DNA from: Sva-07 sp041686315
Lineage (GTDB): Bacteria > Actinomycetota > Acidimicrobiia > Acidimicrobiales > Ilumatobacteraceae
DNA: 17,859 nucleotides
Direction of reading: 5' to 3'
NCBI GenBank assembly: GCA_041686315.1
Contig: JAWLEC010000055.1
Span: forward strand, 1 to 17,859
The position numbers were made by a program, and so were the translations under genes. This document shows, piece after piece, positions 7,177-14,338 of the stretch; positions within the stretch are counted from its first letter, which is position 1; each line of letters begins with the position of its first letter. Below the pieces are notes generated by a model, which worked only from the letters and a program-made list of their open reading frames with translations, did not search any database and had not been told where the DNA came from.

Positions 7177-7520
7177 CCGCCCGGGACACGGGATCGGATG
7201 TCGAGGACACCGTCGAGTCGAGTCAGACTCAGCAGTCTGGTGACACAAGGCGGCGGGTTCACAACGGTCAGCTTCGCACTTCGCGCATGACACTGCTGGT
7301 TCATCTCGATCATGACGTTGACACCCGAACAGTCCATGAACGTCACTCCGGCGCAGTCCGCCTCGACGTCGCCCTTCAGTTCGTCGAATCGGAGCCGTAC
7401 GGGCGTCGCCATCTCGAGATCGAGTTCGCCGGAGAGGATCAACACCGTGGCGCCGTCTCGCGCTGCAACCTCGACGGAACTCCGAGTTGCCGGACCCGTG
7501 GCATCGCGGTGATCGCGCAT
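7173..7520 (-). CDS. STAS-domain protein, anti-sigma-factor antagonist type
   Basis: 115-residue single STAS domain (about 14-108), cytoplasmic. Seen features are the opening strand DGATVLILSGELDLEMATP, the central phospho-switch VTFMDCSGVNV with Asp63 and Ser65 in the position phosphorylated in SpoIIAA-type antagonists, and C-terminal LTVVNPPPCVTRLLSLTRLDGVLDI. Proteins of this family bind an anti-sigma or switch kinase when unphosphorylated. The ATG at 7520 gives the normal family length and lies 7 nt after a TAGTGT -10 box, so it is chosen over upstream ATGs such as 7553. It is the first gene of a three-gene cassette; its stop overlaps the next start (ATGA). Confidence 0.88.
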   Translation of the reverse strand: MRDHRDATGPATRSSVEVAARDGATVLILSGELDLEMATPVRLRFDELKGDVEADCAGVTFMDCSGVNVMIEMNQQCHARSAKLTVVNPPPCVTRLLSLTRLDGVLDIRSRVPGG

Positions 7521-7527
7521 GACATCG

Positions 7528-7558
7528 ACACTAGTTCGACGTTCGTGGGACATTCCAA
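7528..7558 (-). promoter_or_regulatory. Promoter of the STAS/MerR-receiver/KaiC operon
   Basis: On the minus strand, TTGGAA (7558-7553) and TAGTGT (7533-7528) are 19 bp apart, with the -10 ending 7 nt before the ATG at 7520. This fits a housekeeping-sigma promoter giving a leaderless mRNA. Confidence 0.45.
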
Positions 7559-7597
7559 AACGAAGGTTCGACAGTCGCATCGGTAGCGTCGGGAGAT

Positions 7598-7628
7598 CGA
7601 CGGCGGTCGACGTGCACCCGCCGAGTCG
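7598..7628. terminator. Hairpin after algH, possible terminator
   Basis: CGGCGG (7601-7606) pairs with CCGCCG (7618-7623) around an 11-base loop. Three more pairs (CGA with TCG) follow across a two-base bulge. It lies 19-50 nt after the algH stop and before the promoter of the next operon. No T tract. Confidence 0.3.
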
Positions 7629-7646
7629 CCGTGTCACGTGCGGAAC

Positions 7647-8216
7647 TCAGTTGGAGCTGAGGTCGTCGGGGGCGTCGGCGAGCCATGCCAGCCGGCCGGG
7701 CTGCCGGCGCAGCACCGTGCGCCAGAGGTCGTCGGGTCGAGACGAGAACACGTCCTCGGGTTCCGAGTCGAGCACCAGCCAGGCGCCGGCCTCGATCTCG
7801 CCCTCCAGCTGTCCGGGGCCCCATCCGGCGTAGCCGCGGAACACGCGCACCCCCGTGACCTCGGCGGCGACCAGTGCCGGATCGGCCGTGAGGTCGGCCG
7901 ACGCGATGGTGCCGTGGACGGGGGAGAGGTAGTCGCCGCTCTCGTCGAGCGGCTCCGGCGTCTTCGCCAGGGCGATCAACGCGTTCTCCTCGACCGGGCC
8001 GCCGAGGAACACCGACGACGGCACCGACTGCAGTTCGATCCAGCGGTCCAAGGGTTCGTCGAGCGCTTCGACGCTCGGACGATTGATCACCACACCGATC
8101 GCTCCGTCGTCGTGGTGTTCGAGCACGTAGATCACGGTGCGATCGAAGTTGGCGTCCTCGAGCGGCGGCGTGGCCACCAGCAGTCGGCCTTTCGTCGGTG
8201 CGGGCCCGGCAATCAT
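7647..8216 (-). CDS. algH: YqgE/AlgH family protein (UPF0301)
   Basis: 189 residues, the usual length. The start MIAGPAPTKGRLLVATPPLEDANFDRTVIYVLEHHDDGAIGVVINRP is the family's N-terminal signature, and SVFLGGPVEENALIALAK and FRGYAGWGPGQLEGEIEAGAWLV are the two other conserved blocks. It is cytoplasmic, of unsettled biochemical role; the name comes from an alginate-regulation phenotype in Pseudomonas, and direct regulation there has not been established. The ATG at 8216 is chosen because homologues begin about 10 residues before LLVATP; no strong ribosome-binding site is visible. It is divergent from argC and followed, on the same strand, by the KaiC cassette, which has its own promoter. Confidence 0.93.
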   Translation of the reverse strand: MIAGPAPTKGRLLVATPPLEDANFDRTVIYVLEHHDDGAIGVVINRPSVEALDEPLDRWIELQSVPSSVFLGGPVEENALIALAKTPEPLDESGDYLSPVHGTIASADLTADPALVAAEVTGVRVFRGYAGWGPGQLEGEIEAGAWLVLDSEPEDVFSSRPDDLWRTVLRRQPGRLAWLADAPDDLSSN

Positions 8217-8280
8217 CGCTGCCAGTCTGCCCGACGCGCGGCGGTCCTGCAGCTCATCGTGAGGACGGCCCGGAATCGTG

Positions 8281-8309
8281 TTGGATGACCATACGTGGGC
8301 ATGTATGGT
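8281..8309 (+). promoter_or_regulatory. argC promoter for a leaderless arginine-operon mRNA
   Basis: TTGGAT (8281-8286) and TATGGT (8304-8309) are separated by 17 bp, and the ATG of argC is 7 nt downstream at 8317. All three spacings are the expected ones for an actinobacterial leaderless transcript starting at or next to the A of the ATG. Confidence 0.6.
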
Positions 8310-8312
8310 CAT
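8285..8312. promoter_or_regulatory. Perfect palindrome over the argC promoter, probable operator
   Basis: ATGACCATAC (8285-8294) is perfectly complementary to GTATGGTCAT (8303-8312) across an 8-base centre. The site covers the spacer and the whole -10 box, so a bound protein would block transcription. ArgR is encoded in this operon and is the first candidate. The arms are not an evident match to the enterobacterial ARG box, so the assignment is inference. Because of the symmetry the site also faces algH. Confidence 0.65.
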
Positions 8313-8316
8313 GCAG

Positions 8317-9345
8317 ATGAGTGCGGGTTCGGTACGCGTCGGCATCATCGGGGCCTCGGGGTACACCGGCGCCGAACTGTTGCGTCTCGCCGCCCAGCAT
8401 CCCGACCTCGAAGTGGCGCTCGCCACGGGTGACACGATGGCGGGCCGGCGTGCCGCCGATCTCTACCCGTCACTCGAACTCGCGTCTCCCGATCTGGTCT
8501 TCACGACCTTCGACGCCACCGCCGCGGCGGGGCTCGACCTCGTCTTCCTCGGACTGCCCCACGCGGCGGCCCTCGATCTCGCCCCGACGCTGGTGGGGGC
8601 GGTCGGCGCCGTGGTCGACCTGTCCGCCGCGTTCCGCCTGAAGGATCCCCGCACCTACCCGACCTACTACGGCTTCGAGCACACCGAGCAGGACCTGCTC
8701 GCCGAGGCCGTGTTCGGCCTGCCAGAGCTGCATCGGCACGAACTCGCCGGTGCACGCCTCGTGGCCACGCCAGGCTGCCACGTCACGGCCGCCACGCTGG
8801 CCCTGCGCCCGCTGGTGGCGGCCGGCCTCGTCGAACCCACCGGCATCGTCGTCAACACCCTCACGGGCGTCACCGGGGCCGGCCGGGCCCCCACCGACAT
8901 CAACGTGTTCAGCAACATCGACTCCAACGCCACGCCCTACGGCCTCGTGTCGCACCGCCACACCCCCGAGATGGAGCAGGAGATCGGCGCCCAACTGCTC
9001 TTCACGCCGCATCTCGTGCCGATGGCCCGCGGCCTGCTGGCCACCTGCACGGCGCAACCCACCGGCGACTGCAGCGACGAGCTCCTCGCCGACGTGCTGC
9101 GTGACGCCTACGACACCGAGCCGTTCGTGGCCGTCACGTCGGCCCCGCCGGCGACCAAGTCGGTCCTCGGCTCGAACGGGGCCCACGTGGCGGCGCGCTT
9201 CGACCCGCGCACCCGCACCGTCATCTCGATGTGCGCCATCGACAATCTCACCAAGGGCGCGGCGGGCGGCGCCGTCCAGGCGGCCAACGTCGCGCTCGGA
9301 CTCGACGAGACCGCCGGGCTCACCATGACCGGACTCGCACCATGA
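8317..9345 (+). CDS. argC: N-acetyl-gamma-glutamyl-phosphate reductase
   Basis: 342-residue enzyme that reduces N-acetylglutamyl phosphate to the semialdehyde with NADPH, step three of arginine biosynthesis. The N-terminal Rossmann motif is GIIGASGYTGAELLRL (9-24). Active-site Cys154 lies in TPGCHVTAATLALRPL, and the conserved SHRHTPEMEQE block (212-222) holds the catalytic His. The ATG at 8317 is preferred over 8311 and earlier codons because it is 7 nt from the -10 box. The last six residues, MTGLAP, come from the first copy of a 17-bp tandem duplication, and the stop overlaps an ATG (ATGA at 9342) that is not argB's start. Confidence 0.97.
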   Translation: MSAGSVRVGIIGASGYTGAELLRLAAQHPDLEVALATGDTMAGRRAADLYPSLELASPDLVFTTFDATAAAGLDLVFLGLPHAAALDLAPTLVGAVGAVVDLSAAFRLKDPRTYPTYYGFEHTEQDLLAEAVFGLPELHRHELAGARLVATPGCHVTAATLALRPLVAAGLVEPTGIVVNTLTGVTGAGRAPTDINVFSNIDSNATPYGLVSHRHTPEMEQEIGAQLLFTPHLVPMARGLLATCTAQPTGDCSDELLADVLRDAYDTEPFVAVTSAPPATKSVLGSNGAHVAARFDPRTRTVISMCAIDNLTKGAAGGAVQAANVALGLDETAGLTMTGLAP

Positions 9346-9358
9346 CCGGACTCGCACC
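9325..9358 (+). repeat. 17-bp tandem duplication at the argC-argB junction
   Basis: ATGACCGGACTCGCACC is present twice with no gap (9325-9341 and 9342-9358), followed at once by the argB ATG at 9359. Removing one copy would restore a direct ATGA overlap between argC and argB, like the overlap type used elsewhere in this operon. Confidence 0.95.
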
Positions 9359-9362
9359 ATGA
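9342..9362 (+). other. Six-codon mini-ORF bridging argC and argB
   Basis: The ATG at 9342 overlaps the argC stop as ATGA and reads MTGLAP, then TGA at 9360-9362, which in turn overlaps the argB ATG at 9359 as ATGA. Ribosomes could pass from argC to argB in two termination-reinitiation steps. No ribosome-binding site is seen before argB. Function is inferred. Confidence 0.45.
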
Positions 9363-10255
9363 CCACCGATGCCGCGGCCAGCCTCAAGGCGTCCACGCTC
9401 GTCGAGGCGCTGCCCTACATCCGCAGGTTCGCCGGCAAGACCGTGGTGGTCAAGTACGGCGGCAACGCACTGGCCGGCACCTCCGACCACGACGCCCTCA
9501 CCCTGTTCGCCGAGGACGTCGTGCTCATGCGTCTGGTGGGGATGCGGCCCATCGTGGTGCACGGGGGAGGCCCCCAGATCTCCGACCTGATGACCCGGCT
9601 CGGCAAGACGACCGAGTTCGTCGACGGCCTCCGGGTGACCGACGCCGAGACGGTCGACATCGCCCGGATGGTGCTGAAGGGGCAGGTGAACCCGCAGCTC
9701 GTCGCGGCCATCAACGTCCACGGACGCTTCGCCGTCGGAATCAGCGGCGTGGACGCCGGGCTGATCCGCGCCAGGGCCCGCAATCTCGAACTCGGGTTCG
9801 TCGGCGACGTCACCGAGATCAATCCCGAGGTGATCCACGGCCTGATCGACGACGAGTTCATCCCGGTGGTCGCCACCATCGGCAGCGACGAGACCGGCCA
9901 GGCCTACAACATCAACGCCGACACGGTCGCCGGCGCCATCGCCGAGGCGATCGGTGCCGAGAAGCTGGTCTACCTCACCGACATCGAGGGTCTGCGGCGC
10001 AACGTCCACGACGCCCGCAGCCTGATCCGGCAGGTGACCGCCGACGAACTCGACCGCCTGGTCGCCGACGGCACGATCGCCGGTGGCATGATCCCCAAGG
10101 TGGCGAGCTGCACACAGGCCGTACGCAACGGCGTGCACCGCGCCCACATCCTCGACGGCCGGATCGCCCACGTCCTGCTGCTCGAGATCTTCACCGACGC
10201 CGGCATCGGCACGATGGTGATGCCCAACCCGGAGGACGACGTCCATGACCACTGA
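9359..10255 (+). CDS. argB: N-acetylglutamate kinase
   Basis: 298 residues; phosphorylates N-acetylglutamate with ATP, the usual feedback-controlled step. Amino-acid-kinase motifs are VVKYGGNA (30-37, Lys32), VHGGGPQI (67-74), NINADTVAGAIA (184-195) and GGMIPKV (242-248, Lys247). The extra N-terminal helix (residues 1-27) and the C-terminal EIFTDAGIGTMV are typical of the hexameric, arginine-inhibited form, so feedback inhibition is likely. There is no clear ribosome-binding site; translation probably depends on upstream coupling. The gene overlaps argD by 11 nt. The gene order argC-argB lacks the argJ that lies between them in many actinobacteria. Confidence 0.97.
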   Translation: MTTDAAASLKASTLVEALPYIRRFAGKTVVVKYGGNALAGTSDHDALTLFAEDVVLMRLVGMRPIVVHGGGPQISDLMTRLGKTTEFVDGLRVTDAETVDIARMVLKGQVNPQLVAAINVHGRFAVGISGVDAGLIRARARNLELGFVGDVTEINPEVIHGLIDDEFIPVVATIGSDETGQAYNINADTVAGAIAEAIGAEKLVYLTDIEGLRRNVHDARSLIRQVTADELDRLVADGTIAGGMIPKVASCTQAVRNGVHRAHILDGRIAHVLLLEIFTDAGIGTMVMPNPEDDVHDH

Positions 10256-11519
10256 CCGACCATCGGACACCACGGGAGGCGCTGCCGCAGCGGGCGCCCA
10301 CGCGTTCCACCACGCACCGGCGGCGAACTGCCCGTTCATGCCCGTGTTCGGCCCGCCGGCCATCATGTTCGAGCGCGGACGGGGCACCGAGCTGTGGGAC
10401 GCCGACGGCAAGCGCTACCTCGACTTCCTCTCGGGGATCGCCGTCGTCTCGCTCGGACACGCCAATCCCACCGTGGCCGAAGCGGTCGGCGACCAACTCG
10501 ACCGGCTGCTGCACGTGTCGAACTTCTTCGCCAATCCCGTCGCCACCGAGGCCGCCGTGCGGGTCGACGACCTCCTGCTCGCCGCCACCGGTCAGCGCGG
10601 CCAGCTGTTCTTCACGAACTCCGGAGCCGAATCCAACGAGTGCGCCATCAAGCTCGCCCGCAAGTTCGGTGGCCGGGGCCGTCACACGGTGGTGAGCGCC
10701 CTCGGGAGCTTCCACGGCCGCACCCTGGCCACGCTGGCCGCCACCGGCCAACCCACCAAGCACGAGCCGTTCGCACCGATGCCCGACGGTTTCCGCCACG
10801 TGCCGTGGGCCGACCTCGACGCGATGCGCGCCGCCGTCGACGGATCGGTCGCCGCCGTGCTCATCGAGACCGTCCAGGGTGAAGGAGGCGTCCACCCCGC
10901 CACCACCGAGTACCTGCAGGGCATCCGCGAGATCTGCGACGAGGTCGGCGCACTGATGATGGTCGACGAGATCCAGACCGGATTCGCCCGCACCGGTCGC
11001 TGGTTCGGGTTCGAGCATGCCGGGATCAGCCCCGACGTGGTCACCCTCGCCAAGGCGATGGGCAACGGGATGCCGGTCGGCGCCTGCTGGGCCCGAATCG
11101 ACGTGGCGTCGGCATTCGAGCCCGGCGACCACGGCAGCACGTACTCCGGCACGGCCATCGCCACCGCGGCGGTCAACGCCGTCATCGACGAGATGCAGCG
11201 CATCGACGCGCCCGCCGTCGCCGAACGCCAGGGTCGCCGGATCGAGGAGGCGCTGCGGTCGGTACCCGGAGTGGCCGGCAGTCGCGGCCGAGGCCTCATG
11301 CTCGGTGTCGAACTCGTGCCGGGCATCGACGCCAAGGAGGTCTACCTCGACCTGCTCGACCGCGGCCTGATCGTCAACGCGGTCACGCCCACCACGATCC
11401 GTCTGCTCCCACCGATCACCGTCACCGACGACGAGATCGACGAAGCGGTCGCACTGATCGCCGCCTGCCTGGCCGACCGGCTGCCCGACGATCCGCCCGT
11501 GCAGCAGGAGCTGCTGTGA
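10245..11519 (+). CDS. argD: Acetylornithine aminotransferase
   Basis: 424-residue class III PLP aminotransferase converting N-acetylglutamate semialdehyde to N-acetylornithine with glutamate as amino donor. Motifs seen: LWDADGKRYLDFLSGIAV near the start, cofactor-phosphate site TNSGAESNECAIKLARKF (124-141), FHGRTLATL, MVDEIQTGFARTG with Asp241, and the PLP Lys270 in TLAKAMGNGMPVG. The ATG at 10245 lies inside the end of argB (11-nt overlap). An N-terminal tail of about 25 low-complexity residues precedes the conserved fold. The stop overlaps the argF GTG (GTGA). Confidence 0.96.
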   Translation: MTTDRPSDTTGGAAAAGAHAFHHAPAANCPFMPVFGPPAIMFERGRGTELWDADGKRYLDFLSGIAVVSLGHANPTVAEAVGDQLDRLLHVSNFFANPVATEAAVRVDDLLLAATGQRGQLFFTNSGAESNECAIKLARKFGGRGRHTVVSALGSFHGRTLATLAATGQPTKHEPFAPMPDGFRHVPWADLDAMRAAVDGSVAAVLIETVQGEGGVHPATTEYLQGIREICDEVGALMMVDEIQTGFARTGRWFGFEHAGISPDVVTLAKAMGNGMPVGACWARIDVASAFEPGDHGSTYSGTAIATAAVNAVIDEMQRIDAPAVAERQGRRIEEALRSVPGVAGSRGRGLMLGVELVPGIDAKEVYLDLLDRGLIVNAVTPTTIRLLPPITVTDDEIDEAVALIAACLADRLPDDPPVQQELL

Positions 11520-12457
11520 CACGCCACCTGCTCGACGTCACCGACGTCACCGTCGACGAGATCCGCCGGATCCTCACTCTGGCCGAGGCCCCCGTGGAGT
11601 CCCTCGGCCGGCCGCTCGAGGGACGCGGCGCCGCGCTCGTCTTCGAGAAGCCGTCGAACCGCACCCGGCACTCGATGGAGATGGCCGTCGCCCAACTCGG
11701 TGGTCATCCGGTGTACACCCGGGGCGAAGAGGTCGGGTTCGACACGCGCGAGCCCGTGGAGGACGTGGCACGCATCATGGAGGGCTACCACGGGCTGATC
11801 GCCGCCCGGGTGTTCGATCACCTCACGGTCACCCGGATGGCGGCCGTGGTCGACGTGCCGGTCGTGAACATGCTGTCCGACCACTCCCACCCGCTGCAGG
11901 CGTTCGCCGACGTGCTCACGATGCAACAGCGGCTCGGAGATCTCGCCGGGAAGACGACGGCGTACGTGGGCGACTACAACAACGTCGCCCGGTCGCTGGG
12001 CGAGGCTTCGGCGATGCTCGGCATGCATCTGCGGTTCGCGTGCCCGCACGGGTTCGACGCGCCGATGTCCGAACTCGAGCGGCTCTCGCTGCTGGGTGCG
12101 GCGTCGGTCGAGCAGTCTCCCCGGCCGGCCGAGGCGGTGGAGGGAGCGCATGCTGTCCACACCGACACCTGGGTGTCGATGGGCCAGGAGGCCGACAAGC
12201 AGCAGCGTCTCGTGCAGTTCGAGGGCTACCAGGTCGACTCGGCGATGATGGCGCTCGCCGACCCGTCGGCGATCTTCATGCACTGCCTTCCCGCCTACCG
12301 GGGCATCGAGGTCGCGGCAGAGGTCATCGACGGACCGCAGTCGGTGGTGTTCCAGCAGGGACACAACCGCCTGCACGCTGCTCGGGGCGCGCTGGCGTTC
12401 CTGCTGGGTGTGTCGACCACCACGGTCGAAGGGTCGGCGCCCGGGAGCGGATCGTGA
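11516..12457 (+). CDS. argF: Ornithine carbamoyltransferase
   Basis: 313 residues; transfers a carbamoyl group from carbamoyl phosphate to ornithine to give citrulline. The carbamoyl-phosphate loop reads KPSNRTRHSME (45-55), with Asn in place of the commoner Thr of STRTR while Ser47 and RTR are kept. HPLQ (125-128), DTWVSMG (217-223) and the ornithine-site HCLP (256-259) are intact, so the enzyme should be active. It is a true ornithine type rather than acetylornithine type as far as these motifs tell. The GTG start overlaps the argD stop by four bases and its own stop overlaps the argR GTG in the same way. Confidence 0.96.
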   Translation: MTRHLLDVTDVTVDEIRRILTLAEAPVESLGRPLEGRGAALVFEKPSNRTRHSMEMAVAQLGGHPVYTRGEEVGFDTREPVEDVARIMEGYHGLIAARVFDHLTVTRMAAVVDVPVVNMLSDHSHPLQAFADVLTMQQRLGDLAGKTTAYVGDYNNVARSLGEASAMLGMHLRFACPHGFDAPMSELERLSLLGAASVEQSPRPAEAVEGAHAVHTDTWVSMGQEADKQQRLVQFEGYQVDSAMMALADPSAIFMHCLPAYRGIEVAAEVIDGPQSVVFQQGHNRLHAARGALAFLLGVSTTTVEGSAPGSGS

Positions 12458-12918
12458 CCACGAAGGTGCACCGGCAGGCCACCATCGGGCGCCTGATCGG
12501 CGAGCACGAGGTCACCAGCCAGCCGCAGCTGATCGAGCTGCTGGCAGGCGAGGGCATCGACGCCACGCAGGCCACCGTGTCGCGCGATCTCGACGACATC
12601 GGCGCCATCAAGGTCCGCGTCCCGAGCGGCAACTCGGTGTACGCCATCCCCGAGTTCGCACCCGACCGGTTGGCGCCGGCCGACCAACTCCGCCGCGTGA
12701 TGGGCGAGTGGGTGGCCGACGTGGCCTGTTCGGGCAACATCGTGGTGCTGCGCACCCCACCCGGATGCGCCCACGTGGTGGCCTCCGCGCTCGACCGCAG
12801 CCGCGTCGACGGTCTGCTCGGCACCGTGGCCGGCGACGACACGCTGATGTGCGTGTCGGCGGGCACCGACGGTGGTGCGCTCGCGTCCCATCTCCGCGAC
12901 CTCGCAGGACTGGACTGA
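12454..12918 (+). CDS. argR: Arginine repressor ArgR
   Basis: 154-residue regulator. The N-terminal winged helix (5-66) contains ATIGRLIGEHEVTSQPQLIELL and the recognition segment ATQATVSRDLDDIGAIKVR. The C-terminal domain (80-150) has the arginine-binding and trimer-forming motif GTVAGDDT (123-130). With arginine bound, ArgR hexamers repress the arg operon, so the palindrome at 8285-8312 is a likely target and the operon would be autoregulated. The GTG at 12454 overlaps the argF stop (GTGA). Confidence 0.96.
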   Translation: MTTKVHRQATIGRLIGEHEVTSQPQLIELLAGEGIDATQATVSRDLDDIGAIKVRVPSGNSVYAIPEFAPDRLAPADQLRRVMGEWVADVACSGNIVVLRTPPGCAHVVASALDRSRVDGLLGTVAGDDTLMCVSAGTDGGALASHLRDLAGLD

Positions 12919-12919
12919 C

Positions 12920-14338
12920 ATGACCCACGACGCTGTCCCCGACGACCAGCCCGACGGCAAGACGCTGTGGCACGGCCGTTTCGCCGGCGGGCCGGCGGAG
13001 GCCCTGATGGCCTACACGGTCAGCCTGCCCTTCGACCGCCGGATGTGGCGCGACGACGTCACCGGATCCGCGGCGCACGTGCGCGGGCTGGCTCGTGTGG
13101 AGCTGCTCACCGTGGAAGAGCGCGACGCGATCCTCGCCGCCCTGGACCAGGTGACCACCGAGATGGAGTCCGACACCTTCGTGTTCGTCGACAGCGACGA
13201 GGACATCCACACCGCGATCGAACGCCGGGTGACCGAGATCGCCGGCCCGGCCGGCGGCAAGCTGCACACGGCGCGCAGCCGCAACGACCAGGTGGCCACC
13301 GACCTGCGCCTGTGGTGCAAGCGCGAGCTGCGCGAGGTCGCCCGCGGTCTCCACGCCCTGCAGACCGTGCTGCTCGAGCGTGCTCTCGACGCCGGCGACA
13401 CGTATCTGCCCGGCTACACCCATCTCCAGCGGGCCCAGCCGGTGCTGCTGGCGCACCACCTGCTCGCCCACGGCTGGACCCTGGCCCGTGACGTCGATCG
13501 GCTGCTCGCCACCATCGACCGCCTCGACGTGTCGCCCCTCGGTGCCGGCGCCCTGGCCGGCTCGTCGCTGCCGATCGACCCCGTCGGCAACGCCGCCGAC
13601 CTCGGATTCGCGCGCCCCTTCGACAACAGCCTCGACGCGGTGAGCGACCGTGACTTCGTGGCCGAGGCGGTGTTCGACCTGGCGCTGATCGGTGTGCACC
13701 TGTCGCGCATCGGTGAGGAGTGGGTGCTCTGGACGTCGGGGGAGTTCGGCTTCGCCAGACTCGACGACGGATACGCCACGGGGTCGTCCATGCTGCCGCA
13801 GAAGAAGAACCCCGACATCGCCGAACTCGCCCGCGGCAAGAGCGGCCGTCTCATCGGCAACCTCACCGGGCTGATGGCCACCCTGAAGGGCCTGCCGATC
13901 GCCTACAACCGCGACCTCCAGGAGGACAAGGAGCCGTTGTTCGACTCGGTCGAGCAGGTGACCCTCGCGGTCGCCGCGCTCACGGGGATGATCGCCACGG
14001 CCACGTTCGTTCCCGAAGCGATGCAGGCGGCCGCCGACGAGGAGACGACGGCCGCGACCGACCTCGCCGAGTACCTCGTGCGGTCGGGGGTGCCGTTCCG
14101 GGACGCGCACGCCGTGGTCGGCGCCCACGTGCGCGCACATCTGGCGGGGGAGGGGACGCTGCGCGAACTCGTCGCCGCCGATCCCCGCCTGGGTGACGAC
14201 GCGGCGGCGCTCGTCGGTCCGGGCGTCGGGGTCCGCATGCGCACCTCTCGAGGCGCAGCGGGGCCTGCAGCACTCCCCGAGCAGCTCGACTCCTATCGTT
14301 CGATGCTGGCCGCCGACGCCGGACGGTTGCAGCTCTGA
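12920..14338 (+). CDS. argH: Argininosuccinate lyase
   Basis: 472 residues; splits argininosuccinate into arginine and fumarate, the last pathway step. Fumarase/aspartase-superfamily motifs are clear: LWHGRFAGG at the start, DEDIHTAIERR (93-103), HTARSRNDQVATDLRLW, THLQRAQP with the catalytic-region His168, and the signature GSSMLPQKKNPD (288-299) carrying the catalytic Ser loop. The ATG at 12920 is one base after the argR stop. argG, which usually stands before argH in actinobacteria, is absent here, so the preceding enzyme must be encoded elsewhere. Confidence 0.97.
   Translation: MTHDAVPDDQPDGKTLWHGRFAGGPAEALMAYTVSLPFDRRMWRDDVTGSAAHVRGLARVELLTVEERDAILAALDQVTTEMESDTFVFVDSDEDIHTAIERRVTEIAGPAGGKLHTARSRNDQVATDLRLWCKRELREVARGLHALQTVLLERALDAGDTYLPGYTHLQRAQPVLLAHHLLAHGWTLARDVDRLLATIDRLDVSPLGAGALAGSSLPIDPVGNAADLGFARPFDNSLDAVSDRDFVAEAVFDLALIGVHLSRIGEEWVLWTSGEFGFARLDDGYATGSSMLPQKKNPDIAELARGKSGRLIGNLTGLMATLKGLPIAYNRDLQEDKEPLFDSVEQVTLAVAALTGMIATATFVPEAMQAAADEETTAATDLAEYLVRSGVPFRDAHAVVGAHVRAHLAGEGTLRELVAADPRLGDDAAALVGPGVGVRMRTSRGAAGPAALPEQLDSYRSMLAADAGRLQL

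Noticed and set aside
7647..8216. AlgH as the first gene of the KaiC cassette
   Set aside because: A 126-bp gap with a possible terminator and a separate promoter separates it from the STAS gene, so the cassette is better treated as its own operon.
9359..10256. Similar first codons of argB (MTTDAAAS) and argD (MTTDRPSD) as a possible duplication
   Set aside because: Only about a dozen bases are alike and the proteins belong to unrelated folds; chance or start-context preference explains it.
10191..11522. 443-codon minus-strand open frame opposite argD
   Set aside because: Same shadow pattern; argD on the plus strand has all its motifs.
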